Source: Hallella bergensis DSM 17361 (lineage in GTDB: Bacteria; Bacteroidota; Bacteroidia; Bacteroidales; Bacteroidaceae). From it: 64,000 bases of DNA. Within the stretch, counting starts at the first letter, position 1; every line of letters starts with the position of its first letter. Below, piece by piece: positions 9,234 through 16,782 of the stretch. A program made the position numbers and the translations under genes. The notes beneath the pieces are model-generated. The model was not told the DNA's origin and did no database searches. It was given only the letters and a program-made list of their open reading frames with translations. Location of the stretch: assembly GCF_000160535.1 (NCBI RefSeq), contig NZ_GG704784.1, positions 68,258 to 132,257 on the forward strand, written 5' to 3'.

Positions 9234-10394
9234 ATGTTTAGACTGAAGACTCTCATTGCCGGTCTCATCGCAGCCTGCCCGGTCATGGCTCTGGACCTTC
9301 CCACCGACGGCCCATTGACCATTGACCCCAAACTGCAGGCTCTGGGTGAGCGACTCCTGCAAGGCAAGCAAGGCAGCATCGTGGCCATAGAACCGGCCAC
9401 GGGGCGCATCCTGGCACTCGTGAGCCAAGACAAGGTGAACGACGGGGTGAACAGAGCCATTTCGACAGACTACTCACCGGGGTCTACCTTTAAGGTGGCG
9501 CAAGCCTTGGAGATGCTGTCGGAGGGGGCGCTGACGCCCGAAACAACCTACCCCTGCAGACGCGGATTCACACACGACGGCATCCGCATCGGGTGTCATC
9601 CACACAAGTCGCCCTTGGCGTTGGTGCAGGCCATAAGCCAGTCGTGCAACGCCTATTTCTGCAAAGCATTTCAGGAGATGCTCGACAACCGCAGCCTGTA
9701 TGTCTCCAAACACCGTGCCATCAACCGTTGGAACGCTTACATGCAGAGCATGGGACTGGGCAGGGCGCTCGGTGTTGACTTGCCCGACGAGGTGAGCGGT
9801 GTGATGCCCGACTCGGCATTTCTCGCCGCGAAGCACGGCTCATGGAACGGCACCACGGTGATGTGGGTGGGCATGGGGCAGGGCGAGGTGAAAACGACTC
9901 CCCTGCAACTGTGCAACCTGGCCGCCGTGATAGCCAACCGCGGATTCTATCTCACACCGCACATTCACGAGTCAGCCGCCGGACTTGCCATCGTCGAACA
10001 AGACACCACCAAGCACCGCAGCCTCGCCACACCCGAAGCATTCGATATCGTGGTTCGGGGCATGCGAGCCGCAACAGTGAACGGGACGGCTGCAAGCCTC
10101 AACAATCCGGACTATGAAATATGTGGAAAGACCGGAACGGCAGAAAACGAAGGCGAAGATCACTCCATCTTCATGGGCTTTGCCCCGATGGAAAAGCCAC
10201 GCATTGCGGTGAGCGTTTATGTGGAGAACGGGGGATTCGGTGCCGATCTGGCCGCTCCGCTCGCTGCCCTGATGATGGAACAGCACATCAACGGCAGGCT
10301 TTCGCAAATGTCGGAGCGACGCGCGGCAAAGTGGGAAAACCGAAAAGTGAAGATTACACCCGTGAAAGTGGAAATCAACTTCGACGACCTCTGA
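9234..10394 (+). CDS. Stand-alone penicillin-binding transpeptidase domain protein
   Basis: 386 residues from the ATG at 9234; the in-frame ATG at 9159 precedes the promoter and is rejected. Active-site motifs are present: SxxK at S84-T-F-K87, SxN at S137-C-N139 and KTG at K299-T-G301. The spacing fits class B PBP/MrdA-like transpeptidases that cross-link peptidoglycan. Unlike PBP2 or PBP3 (about 600 residues) it has no dimerisation or pedestal domain and starts with a cleavable-looking signal peptide (MFRLKTLIAGLIAACPVMAL), suggesting a periplasmic catalytic domain alone. It could act as a small transpeptidase, carboxypeptidase or beta-lactam sensor; which one cannot be told. Confidence 0.82.
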   Translation: MFRLKTLIAGLIAACPVMALDLPTDGPLTIDPKLQALGERLLQGKQGSIVAIEPATGRILALVSQDKVNDGVNRAISTDYSPGSTFKVAQALEMLSEGALTPETTYPCRRGFTHDGIRIGCHPHKSPLALVQAISQSCNAYFCKAFQEMLDNRSLYVSKHRAINRWNAYMQSMGLGRALGVDLPDEVSGVMPDSAFLAAKHGSWNGTTVMWVGMGQGEVKTTPLQLCNLAAVIANRGFYLTPHIHESAAGLAIVEQDTTKHRSLATPEAFDIVVRGMRAATVNGTAASLNNPDYEICGKTGTAENEGEDHSIFMGFAPMEKPRIAVSVYVENGGFGADLAAPLAALMMEQHINGRLSQMSERRAAKWENRKVKITPVKVEINFDDL

Positions 10395-10441
10395 TAAATC
10401 CGACCACATCTAATAAGAATAAATATCACAAAAAACATACA

Positions 10442-11863
10442 ATGAACAAACTCATAGACTGCTTTGTGCCCGTGGGCACTGACGAAGAAACCGACAAGAA
10501 TGTCAACGGACTGGACGCCTTGGACATCGTTGGCGACATCACGATTGTGGAAACATCGATGCGTGAGAGCGACACCGTGCGCACCATGGCCGACATTGCG
10601 AAGGCCGAATACACGCTGTTCTATCTCAAACCCCAGTATATCCGCATGGGCTATCTGGCCTTGGAACGCATGGTGCAGGTGGCCCGTATGACCGGTGCGG
10701 GCATGGTTTATGCCGACCATTACAACGTGTCGGCCGATGGTCGACGCACGGAGGCACCCGTCATCGACTATCAGGCGGGAAGCCTGCGCGACGACTTCGA
10801 CTTCGGCAGCGTGCTGCTCTTCCGCACCGATGCGCTGAAAGAGTCGGCCAAGCGCACCACGGCCAACTACACGGCAGCAGGACTTTACGACCTGAGATTG
10901 AAGCTATCGCAGAAACATCGCATTGAGCATATCAACGAATTTCTGTATTCCGAAGTAGAATTAGACACTCGAAAAACGGGCGAAAAACTCTTCGACTACG
11001 TGGACCCGCGCAACCGCGAATCGCAGATAGAAATGGAAGCGGCCTGCACCGAGCATCTCAAGGAGGTGGGCGCATACCTCGCTCCCAACACCAAGCCGGT
11101 GGATTTCGCCGGCGACTTCAAGGTGGAGGCATCGGTTATGATACCCGTCCTGAACCGCGTGAGCACCATTCGCGATGCCATCGAGAGTGCGCTGAGCCAG
11201 CAAACCGACTTCGAATACAATGTCTTTGTGGTGGAAAACGGCCCCAACTGCCACTCCACCGACGGCACAACCGAGCTTATCGACGAGTACAAGGACAATC
11301 CGCGCGTAATTCATCTCATTCCCGAACGCAACGACATCGGCGTGGGCGGCAGTTGGAACATGGCTGCCCATCATCCGCAGTGTGGCCGATTTATCGCCCA
11401 ACTGGACTCCGACGATGTGTATTCGGGCACCGACACGTTGCAGAAAATTGTCGATACGTTCCGCGCAGAGCAGTGTGCCATGGTGATCGGGTCGTACATG
11501 CTGACCGACATCAACCTCAACATCCTGCCCCCGGGAAAGATTGACCACCGCGAATGGACACCCGAAAACGGACACAACAACGCCCTGCGCATCAACGGTC
11601 TGGGTGCTCCGCGCGCATTCTTCACACCCGTGCTGCGTGCCATCAACCTGCCCAACGTGAACTATGGCGAGGACTATGCGCTCGGTTTGGCCATCAGCAG
11701 GCAATATCCCATCGGCCGCATCTACGACGTAATCTATAATTGCCGACGCTGGGAAGATAACTCCGACGGCGACCTGAGCATTGAAAAGAACAACCGCTAC
11801 AATCTCTACAAGGATCGCATCCGCACCTGGGAACTCATGGCGAGGAAGACAGCCGGGGTGTAA
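10442..11863 (+). CDS. Family 2 glycosyltransferase with duplicated GT-A-like halves
   Basis: 473 residues from ATG 10442, 47 bases after the transpeptidase gene; an upstream extension of the frame overlaps that gene and is rejected. The C-terminal half (from about residue 225) is a classical GT2 domain: ASVMIPVLNRVSTIRDAIESAL, VFVVENGPNCHSTDGT and the metal-binding FIAQLDSDDVYSGTDTLQ. The N-terminal half (IDCFVPVGTDEETDKNVNGL through AGMVYADHYNV) looks like a degenerate second GT-A fold. Sugar donor and acceptor are unknown. The position next to a transpeptidase gene might hint at the cell envelope, but that is inference. Confidence 0.82.
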   Translation: MNKLIDCFVPVGTDEETDKNVNGLDALDIVGDITIVETSMRESDTVRTMADIAKAEYTLFYLKPQYIRMGYLALERMVQVARMTGAGMVYADHYNVSADGRRTEAPVIDYQAGSLRDDFDFGSVLLFRTDALKESAKRTTANYTAAGLYDLRLKLSQKHRIEHINEFLYSEVELDTRKTGEKLFDYVDPRNRESQIEMEAACTEHLKEVGAYLAPNTKPVDFAGDFKVEASVMIPVLNRVSTIRDAIESALSQQTDFEYNVFVVENGPNCHSTDGTTELIDEYKDNPRVIHLIPERNDIGVGGSWNMAAHHPQCGRFIAQLDSDDVYSGTDTLQKIVDTFRAEQCAMVIGSYMLTDINLNILPPGKIDHREWTPENGHNNALRINGLGAPRAFFTPVLRAINLPNVNYGEDYALGLAISRQYPIGRIYDVIYNCRRWEDNSDGDLSIEKNNRYNLYKDRIRTWELMARKTAGV

Positions 11864-12198
11864 TTCATAATTCACAATTTTCAATTCACAATTTGATGCC
11901 CTACCGTTAAAGACGTGAAGCACGAATGCCCAGACCATTATGAGCTATGTATAATCTCCGCGTAGCCCAATTATGAGTGAAGAACGAAGAGTGAAGAATG
12001 AGGAACGAGAAGTGGTAAATTGTGAATTGCAACGCGCATACCTAATTGTGAATTTGGGATTATGAATTGTGAATTGCCAACCGCCTAATTGTGAATTGAA
12101 AATTGTGACGAGTTGATGAGCTTGCGAATAATTGTGAATTAAAAAACCGCGACAGCATAATTGTGAATTATGAATTATGAATTTTGAATTAAAAAAAC
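11864..12198 (+). repeat. AATTGTGAATT-type low-complexity intergenic repeat field
   Basis: The stretch is built of short repeats of ATTGTGAATT, ATTATGAATT and their complements, with interspersed modules such as GCAACGCGCATACCTAATTG. A 33-base segment at 12101-12133 recurs identically at 57490-57522. No gene is supported here. Confidence 0.7.
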
Positions 12199-12312
12199 TC
12201 CTTCGCTCGGCTCCGCCGAATCTCAGAATATCTGGAAAATATCTTTGAATGAACGAAAGGCTCATCGCAGAATATCTGTCCGTTTGCTGCGCAAACAATC
12301 CAAGAATATCTG
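12199..12312 (+). repeat. AGAATATCT hairpin-rich repeat, copy A
   Basis: Begins CTTCGCTCGGCTCCGCCGAA and contains repeated AGAATATCT plus small hairpins such as GTTTGCTGCGCAAAC. It is the same element, in the same orientation, as 13708-13821, and is inverted relative to 14260-14361. Confidence 0.75.
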
Positions 12313-12371
12313 CCTTACCCCAACGCGCAGCATAATTGTGAATTATGAATTATGAATTTTGAATTAAAAAA
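12313..12371 (+). repeat. AATTGTGAATT field running into the permease start codon
   Basis: The module ATTATGAATTTTGAATTAAA occurs at about 12348 and again at about 12178. In the second occurrence it supplies the ATG and first codons (M-N-F-E-L-K-K) of the permease gene. Confidence 0.7.
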
Positions 12372-13689
12372 ATCTCTCTGGTGGTGGATTCCCACGCTCT
12401 ATTTTGCTGAGGGAATACCTTATTTCATAGTCAACAACATCTCCGTGACGATGTTTACCAAGATGGGAGTGCCCAACGGCGAGATGGCATTGTTCACCAG
12501 CCTGCTCTATCTGCCCTGGACCATCAAGCCCCTATGGAGTCCGTTTGTCGACATCATCCGCACCAAACGGTGGTGGATCGTGACTATGCAGATACTCATG
12601 AGCACACTCTTTGTGCTGCTCACGCTGACCATTCCCCACCCCGACACGTCGCTCATAGCTGGTAAGGAAGTGCCGGTGAGCATGTTCACCTTCACTCTCA
12701 TACTCTTCACCATCACCGCGTTCGCCTCAGCCACCCACGACATTGCGGCCGACGGCTTCTATATGTTGGCCGCCAACCAGGAAGAGCAGAGCTTCTTTGT
12801 GGGCATACGCAGCACGTTCTATCGGCTCAGCAGCATCTTTGGGCAGGGCGTACTGGTGTATATCGCCGGCAGGTTAGAGAAGTCGACAGGCGACATCCCG
12901 ACCTCTTGGCAAGTCACCATGGCCATCACTGCCGTGATGTTCAGCGTCTTGACGCTCTGGCACACCTTCTCCCTACCCCGCCCCGCAGCCGACAGTCCCC
13001 ATATCGGACAAGTCTCAAAAGATCGTGCAAAAGAAATCATGAGCGAGTTCTCACGCACCTTCTACACTTATTTCAGCAAGCCGGGGGTGTGGCTGGCCAT
13101 TGTTTTCATGCTGCTTTACAGGCTTCCCGAGGCTTTCCTCCTGAAGATGGTGAATCCGTTTTTGCTCGACCCACAGGCGAAGGGCGGCCTTGGTCTCGAC
13201 ACCGACACGGTGGGCATTGTCTATGGCACCATTGGCGTCGTCGCACTGACTGTCGGTGGCATCATCGGCGGCATAGCCGCATCGCGCTGGGGATTGCGCA
13301 AGGCACTGTGGCCCATGGCCGCCAGCATCACGCTACCCTGTCTCGCATTCGTCTATCTCTCGGCATTTCTTCCCACCAATATTACGGTCATCAGCATCTG
13401 CGTAGCGGCCGATCAGTTTGGCTATGGCTTTGGCTTCACAGCCTACATGCTCTATATGATGTACTTCGCCAAGGGCGAATTTGCCACCGCCCACTATGCC
13501 ATTTGCACGGCTTTCATGGCTCTGAGCATGATGATTCCGGGCATGCTTGCCGGCTATCTGCAAGAGTTGGTGGGCTACGAGTGGTTCTTCTGGATAGTCA
13601 TGCTATGCTGTCTCGCCACCGTTGTCATAACCTTCCTTGTGCGGGAAAAAGTTGATGCATCATACGGAAAGAAGCAAACGAGCGAATAA
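12352..13689 (+). CDS. AmpG/MurT-like MFS permease
   Basis: 445 residues and about 12 hydrophobic segments. The N-terminal WWWIPTLYFAEGIPYFIVN, LYLPWTIKPLWSPFVDIIRTKRWWI and FASATHDIAADGFYML motifs are those of the AmpG-type muropeptide permease branch of the major facilitator superfamily. A MurK-like sugar kinase follows downstream, matching the MurT-MurK peptidoglycan-salvage gene order known from related oral Bacteroidota such as Tannerella. MurNAc or muropeptide import is therefore likely. The start codon and first seven codons are formed by an intergenic repeat unit, so the native N-terminus may have been replaced. Confidence 0.8.
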   Translation: MNFELKKSLWWWIPTLYFAEGIPYFIVNNISVTMFTKMGVPNGEMALFTSLLYLPWTIKPLWSPFVDIIRTKRWWIVTMQILMSTLFVLLTLTIPHPDTSLIAGKEVPVSMFTFTLILFTITAFASATHDIAADGFYMLAANQEEQSFFVGIRSTFYRLSSIFGQGVLVYIAGRLEKSTGDIPTSWQVTMAITAVMFSVLTLWHTFSLPRPAADSPHIGQVSKDRAKEIMSEFSRTFYTYFSKPGVWLAIVFMLLYRLPEAFLLKMVNPFLLDPQAKGGLGLDTDTVGIVYGTIGVVALTVGGIIGGIAASRWGLRKALWPMAASITLPCLAFVYLSAFLPTNITVISICVAADQFGYGFGFTAYMLYMMYFAKGEFATAHYAICTAFMALSMMIPGMLAGYLQELVGYEWFFWIVMLCCLATVVITFLVREKVDASYGKKQTSE

Positions 13690-13707
13690 AACGATGTGGA
13701 GGATAAG

Positions 13708-13821
13708 CCTCCGCTCGCCTTTGGCGAATCTTAGAATATATAGAGAATATCTTCTTGTAGGTTATAGGCTTATCGCCGAATATCTTTTTGGACTCGCAAG
13801 CGAGTCTCATCTTAAAATATC
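13708..13821 (+). repeat. Left inverted repeat of the GxxExxY cassette (copy B)
   Basis: CCTCCGCTCG...GCGAATCTTAGAATAT through GCCGAATATCTTTTTG and ACTCGCAAGCGAGT. It is near-identical, as reverse complement, to 14260-14361 apart from an extra ~10 bases in the middle of this copy. It starts 18 bases after the permease stop codon. Confidence 0.85.
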
Positions 13822-13830
13822 AGCTACGCA

Positions 13831-14241
13831 ATGACAAAGCAAAAAGAACTTGAAGAGAGTGTCCGTACAATCATACGATGTGCCTTTAATGCATATAATG
13901 AACTGCATGGGGGACTGATGGAGTCTGTGTATGAGTCTGCATTGGTCTACGAACTCAGAGCAAAGGGGTTTCAAGTTGATCATCAATCTGAATTGCCCAT
14001 ATATTATAAAGGTGTCAAGCTGGACAGGGCGCTTAAGACAGACGTGGTTGTAGACAAAAACATTATCTTGGAACTGAAAGCTACCGACGCCATAGAACCC
14101 TCGCATCGCAAACAACTTTTCACCTATTTGTCGCTGAGCCACAAACCAATAGGAATCTTACTTAATTTTACAAACCATGGCAGAGTGGTCTTTGAAAAAT
14201 ACTGGTATGACACCGAAGACAATCGATGTCATGCCTTTTAG
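13831..14241 (+). CDS. GxxExxY family protein (PD-(D/E)XK nuclease-like)
   Basis: 136 residues. The family-defining motif is G28-L-M-E31-S-V-Y34, and a PD-(D/E)XK-like core follows with D71 (KTDVVVDK) and E81-L-K83 (IILELKA). Family members are short, widespread in Bacteroidota and of unproven function; the fold suggests a nuclease. The gene sits exactly between two oppositely oriented copies of a ~105-bp hairpin-rich repeat (13708-13821 and 14260-14361) and separates two genes expected to be adjacent. I read it as a small mobile cassette. Mobility is inference; motifs and repeats are seen directly. Confidence 0.88.
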   Translation: MTKQKELEESVRTIIRCAFNAYNELHGGLMESVYESALVYELRAKGFQVDHQSELPIYYKGVKLDRALKTDVVVDKNIILELKATDAIEPSHRKQLFTYLSLSHKPIGILLNFTNHGRVVFEKYWYDTEDNRCHAF

Positions 14242-14259
14242 ACTTATCCACGCCGCAAG

Positions 14260-14361
14260 GATATTCTCAGATAAAACTCGCTTGCGAGTTCAAAAAGATA
14301 TTCGGCGATGAGCAAAAGATATTCTCCAGATATTCTAAGATTCGGCGAAGCCGAGCGGAGG
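14260..14361 (-). repeat. Right inverted repeat of the GxxExxY cassette (copy C)
   Basis: Reverse complement of copy B with about 85% matching positions. It ends 21 bases before the kinase ATG at 14383. Confidence 0.85.
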
Positions 14362-14382
14362 AAACAAAAAAACAGCAAAAAT

Positions 14383-15228
14383 ATGACAACTAAACTGATT
14401 GCCGACAGCGGCTCTACCAAGACAGACTGGTGCCTCCTGAAACCTGACGGCACAACGAGAAAAGTGCAGACCAAGGGACTGAATCCCTTCCAGCTGACCG
14501 AAGCAGACATGGCCGCAGAGATCAAGACCATGCTGTTGCCCGAGTTGCAAATCCAAGAAGTGACCGACGTGTACTTCTACGGTGCGGGCTGCACAGTGGA
14601 AAAGCAACCCATCGTGGAGGGCATTCTGCGCAGTTGCATCACGATTACCGGCACCTGCGAGGTGGCCAGCGATATGCTCGGGGCTGCGCGCGCCATCTGC
14701 GGTCACCAGCCCGGCATAGCCTGCATACTCGGCACAGGTAGCAACTCGTGCGCTTTCGACGGCCGTCAAATCACGAAGAACGTGTCGCCCCTGGGCTATA
14801 TCCTCGGCGACGAAGGCAGTGGTGCGGTGCTGGGGCGCACACTCTTGGGCGACATCATGAAGCACCAACTGCCGCAACACATCATCGACAGGTTTCATGA
14901 GCAATATAACCTGACCCAAGCCGACATTATCGAACGAGTGTATCGGCAGCAAACACCGAGCCGATTCCTGGCATCGTTCGCCCCATTCCTCAAGGCCAAT
15001 ATTACCGAACCCTGCATCGAAGCCATCGTGAAAAAAGGATTCCGGCAATTCCTACGGCGCAATGTGCAGCAGTATGACGGCTGCGAACGCCTGCCCATTG
15101 GCTTCATCGGATCCATTGCTATGGTCTTTAGGCCACAGCTTGAGGAGGTGATGCACGAGGAGAGAATGAACCTCGGGCGGATCATCCAGGCTCCGATGGA
15201 CGGACTATTGGATTTCCACAAATCATAA
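14383..15228 (+). CDS. BadF/BadG/BcrA/BcrD-type sugar kinase (MurK/NagK-like)
   Basis: 281 residues from ATG 14383; the frame extends upstream only through the repeat. The ASKHA-fold motifs are visible: phosphate-1 loop LIADSGSTKTDW at the N-terminus, phosphate-2 region ACILGTGSNSCAFDG, and the YILGDEGSGAVLGR segment typical of N-acetylglucosamine/N-acetylmuramic acid kinases. With the AmpG/MurT-like permease upstream, a MurNAc or GlcNAc kinase acting in peptidoglycan salvage is the best guess. No MurQ etherase lies alongside. Substrate specificity is not decided by the sequence. Confidence 0.82.
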   Translation: MTTKLIADSGSTKTDWCLLKPDGTTRKVQTKGLNPFQLTEADMAAEIKTMLLPELQIQEVTDVYFYGAGCTVEKQPIVEGILRSCITITGTCEVASDMLGAARAICGHQPGIACILGTGSNSCAFDGRQITKNVSPLGYILGDEGSGAVLGRTLLGDIMKHQLPQHIIDRFHEQYNLTQADIIERVYRQQTPSRFLASFAPFLKANITEPCIEAIVKKGFRQFLRRNVQQYDGCERLPIGFIGSIAMVFRPQLEEVMHEERMNLGRIIQAPMDGLLDFHKS

Positions 15229-15243
15229 AACAACCTTATTCAT

Positions 15244-16737
15244 ATGTTCAAAATGAAAACACTAACTCAACTTTGCCTTTTCTTGGCATTAGCTTTATTC
15301 CTTTCCGGTTGCAGCAACGAAGACCCTACGCCAACCGGTCCAGCAGATGAGGCCACACAGCAGGTTGTCAACTCCGGTCTAATAGAGTTTGACAACCAAG
15401 GTGGCAAGACAGAACTGCGGTTCAATATGAATGGCGGCTCGTGGACGGCCAAGGTGGGCAATGACACTGAAGAATCCACAGCATGGTGTTCCACAGACGT
15501 GCAGACAGACGGCCAGAAAACAATTGTCACAGTATCGGCACAACCCAATCCCGGCATATCCGTGCGCAAGACTACGGTTCTGCTCTCCTCGGGCACACAG
15601 ACACACAAGATTAACGTGATGCAGAAACCTACGCCACAATTCGAAATCGTCAACTCACACGTGGATGTGCCGGGCGCCGGAGGCAAAGTGTTTGTGACCT
15701 TGCGCACCAACACCATAGTAAAACCGGTCATAGCCAAAGACTCTCCATGGCTCACCTTCGTGGGCACAGAGCGCCGAGGCGGCAATCCCAAGGCCAACGG
15801 CGTGATGTACTTAATCTATCAGTTCAATGCCGAGAAAAATACAGACCTCGGCCGCTTGGCATCCATCTCTTTTCTGCTTGACAACGGTAAAGGGCAGACA
15901 GCCGACGTGCATCAGTGGAGCCGCACACTCCATGCCACTGAAAACATACACGTGGACAAGCCGGGACAACTCGGCATTCTGCTCGGAGCCAATGCCAACG
16001 ACTGGGCCAACATCGAAAACCTCAAGCTCTCGGGCACGCTCAATGTGACCGACATGCAGGCGCTGCGCACACTGCTGAAACCCGAAGTGCGCTTCACGGA
16101 GCGCAATGCGGAAGGCAATGTGTCGGTGGAATACAGTGTTCAGTTGAACGTCAAACAGGTTGACTTGGGCGACTGTAAACTCGTCGCGGGTGGCCATGAA
16201 TATATCGAGGAAAACATTGGACGCTCCTATGAGAAAAGATACAATGTCACCCGCGATAACGAATTGGGAGAAGACGCATTCCTCATCACACGCACTCCCT
16301 TAGAATCCATAGTGCTTCCAGCGGGCCTCCAACACATCGGCAGGCAGGCGTTCTGCTTCTGCGTACACCTGCAGAGCATCGATATTCCTGCCTCGGTCCG
16401 CACCATCGGTGAACGCGCCTTTTGGAATTGCGAATCGCTCAAGCGCATCGCCATACCCGACAACTCACAACTCGAAACTCTCGGCGATATGGCACTAAGC
16501 ACCCCACAGAAGTTAGACGAGATACGGTTCCCGGCAACTCTGCAAGTCGACACCAAGTATCTGCCCATCCTCGGCGGTGTGAGGGCCAGGAAAATTCATG
16601 TGAAATGGACAACACCTCCTACCTTGAACCGTGGTAAAGTGAGCAGTAAATCTATATTATATGTTCCCCAAGGCACAGCCAAATCCTACCGCGAGGCCAA
16701 CGGATGGAACAAGGCCGCAGAGGTAATCGAAGAATAA
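15244..16737 (+). CDS. BACON-domain lipoprotein with BspA-type leucine-rich repeats
   Basis: 497 residues with a lipobox (ALFLSGCSNED). Two BACON-like all-beta modules follow (about 45-125, SWTAKVGN... ISVRKTTVLLSSGTQTHKINVMQ; and about 135-235). C-terminal LRR_5/BspA repeats follow (LESIVLPAGLQHIGRQAFCFC, LQSIDIPASVRTIGERAFWNC, LKRIAIPDN), and the protein ends in a YVPQGTAKSYREANGW tail typical of BspA-like proteins. Likely a surface lipoprotein binding a glycan, mucin or host protein. It follows the kinase gene by 15 bases and precedes a sulfatase, which fits host-glycan use. Confidence 0.85.
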   Translation: MFKMKTLTQLCLFLALALFLSGCSNEDPTPTGPADEATQQVVNSGLIEFDNQGGKTELRFNMNGGSWTAKVGNDTEESTAWCSTDVQTDGQKTIVTVSAQPNPGISVRKTTVLLSSGTQTHKINVMQKPTPQFEIVNSHVDVPGAGGKVFVTLRTNTIVKPVIAKDSPWLTFVGTERRGGNPKANGVMYLIYQFNAEKNTDLGRLASISFLLDNGKGQTADVHQWSRTLHATENIHVDKPGQLGILLGANANDWANIENLKLSGTLNVTDMQALRTLLKPEVRFTERNAEGNVSVEYSVQLNVKQVDLGDCKLVAGGHEYIEENIGRSYEKRYNVTRDNELGEDAFLITRTPLESIVLPAGLQHIGRQAFCFCVHLQSIDIPASVRTIGERAFWNCESLKRIAIPDNSQLETLGDMALSTPQKLDEIRFPATLQVDTKYLPILGGVRARKIHVKWTTPPTLNRGKVSSKSILYVPQGTAKSYREANGWNKAAEVIEE

Positions 16738-16782
16738 GAAACTCGAAAACAAATTATACACAACCTATCATTCTATTTTATT

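Noticed and set aside
10121..10441. N-terminal extension of the GT2 frame
   Set aside because: It overlaps the transpeptidase gene in another frame; the ATG at 10442 starts a natural protein.
12906..13655. A 249-codon plus-strand frame inside the permease
   Set aside because: Shadow frame; composition is His/Arg/Ser-rich and there is no membrane pattern.
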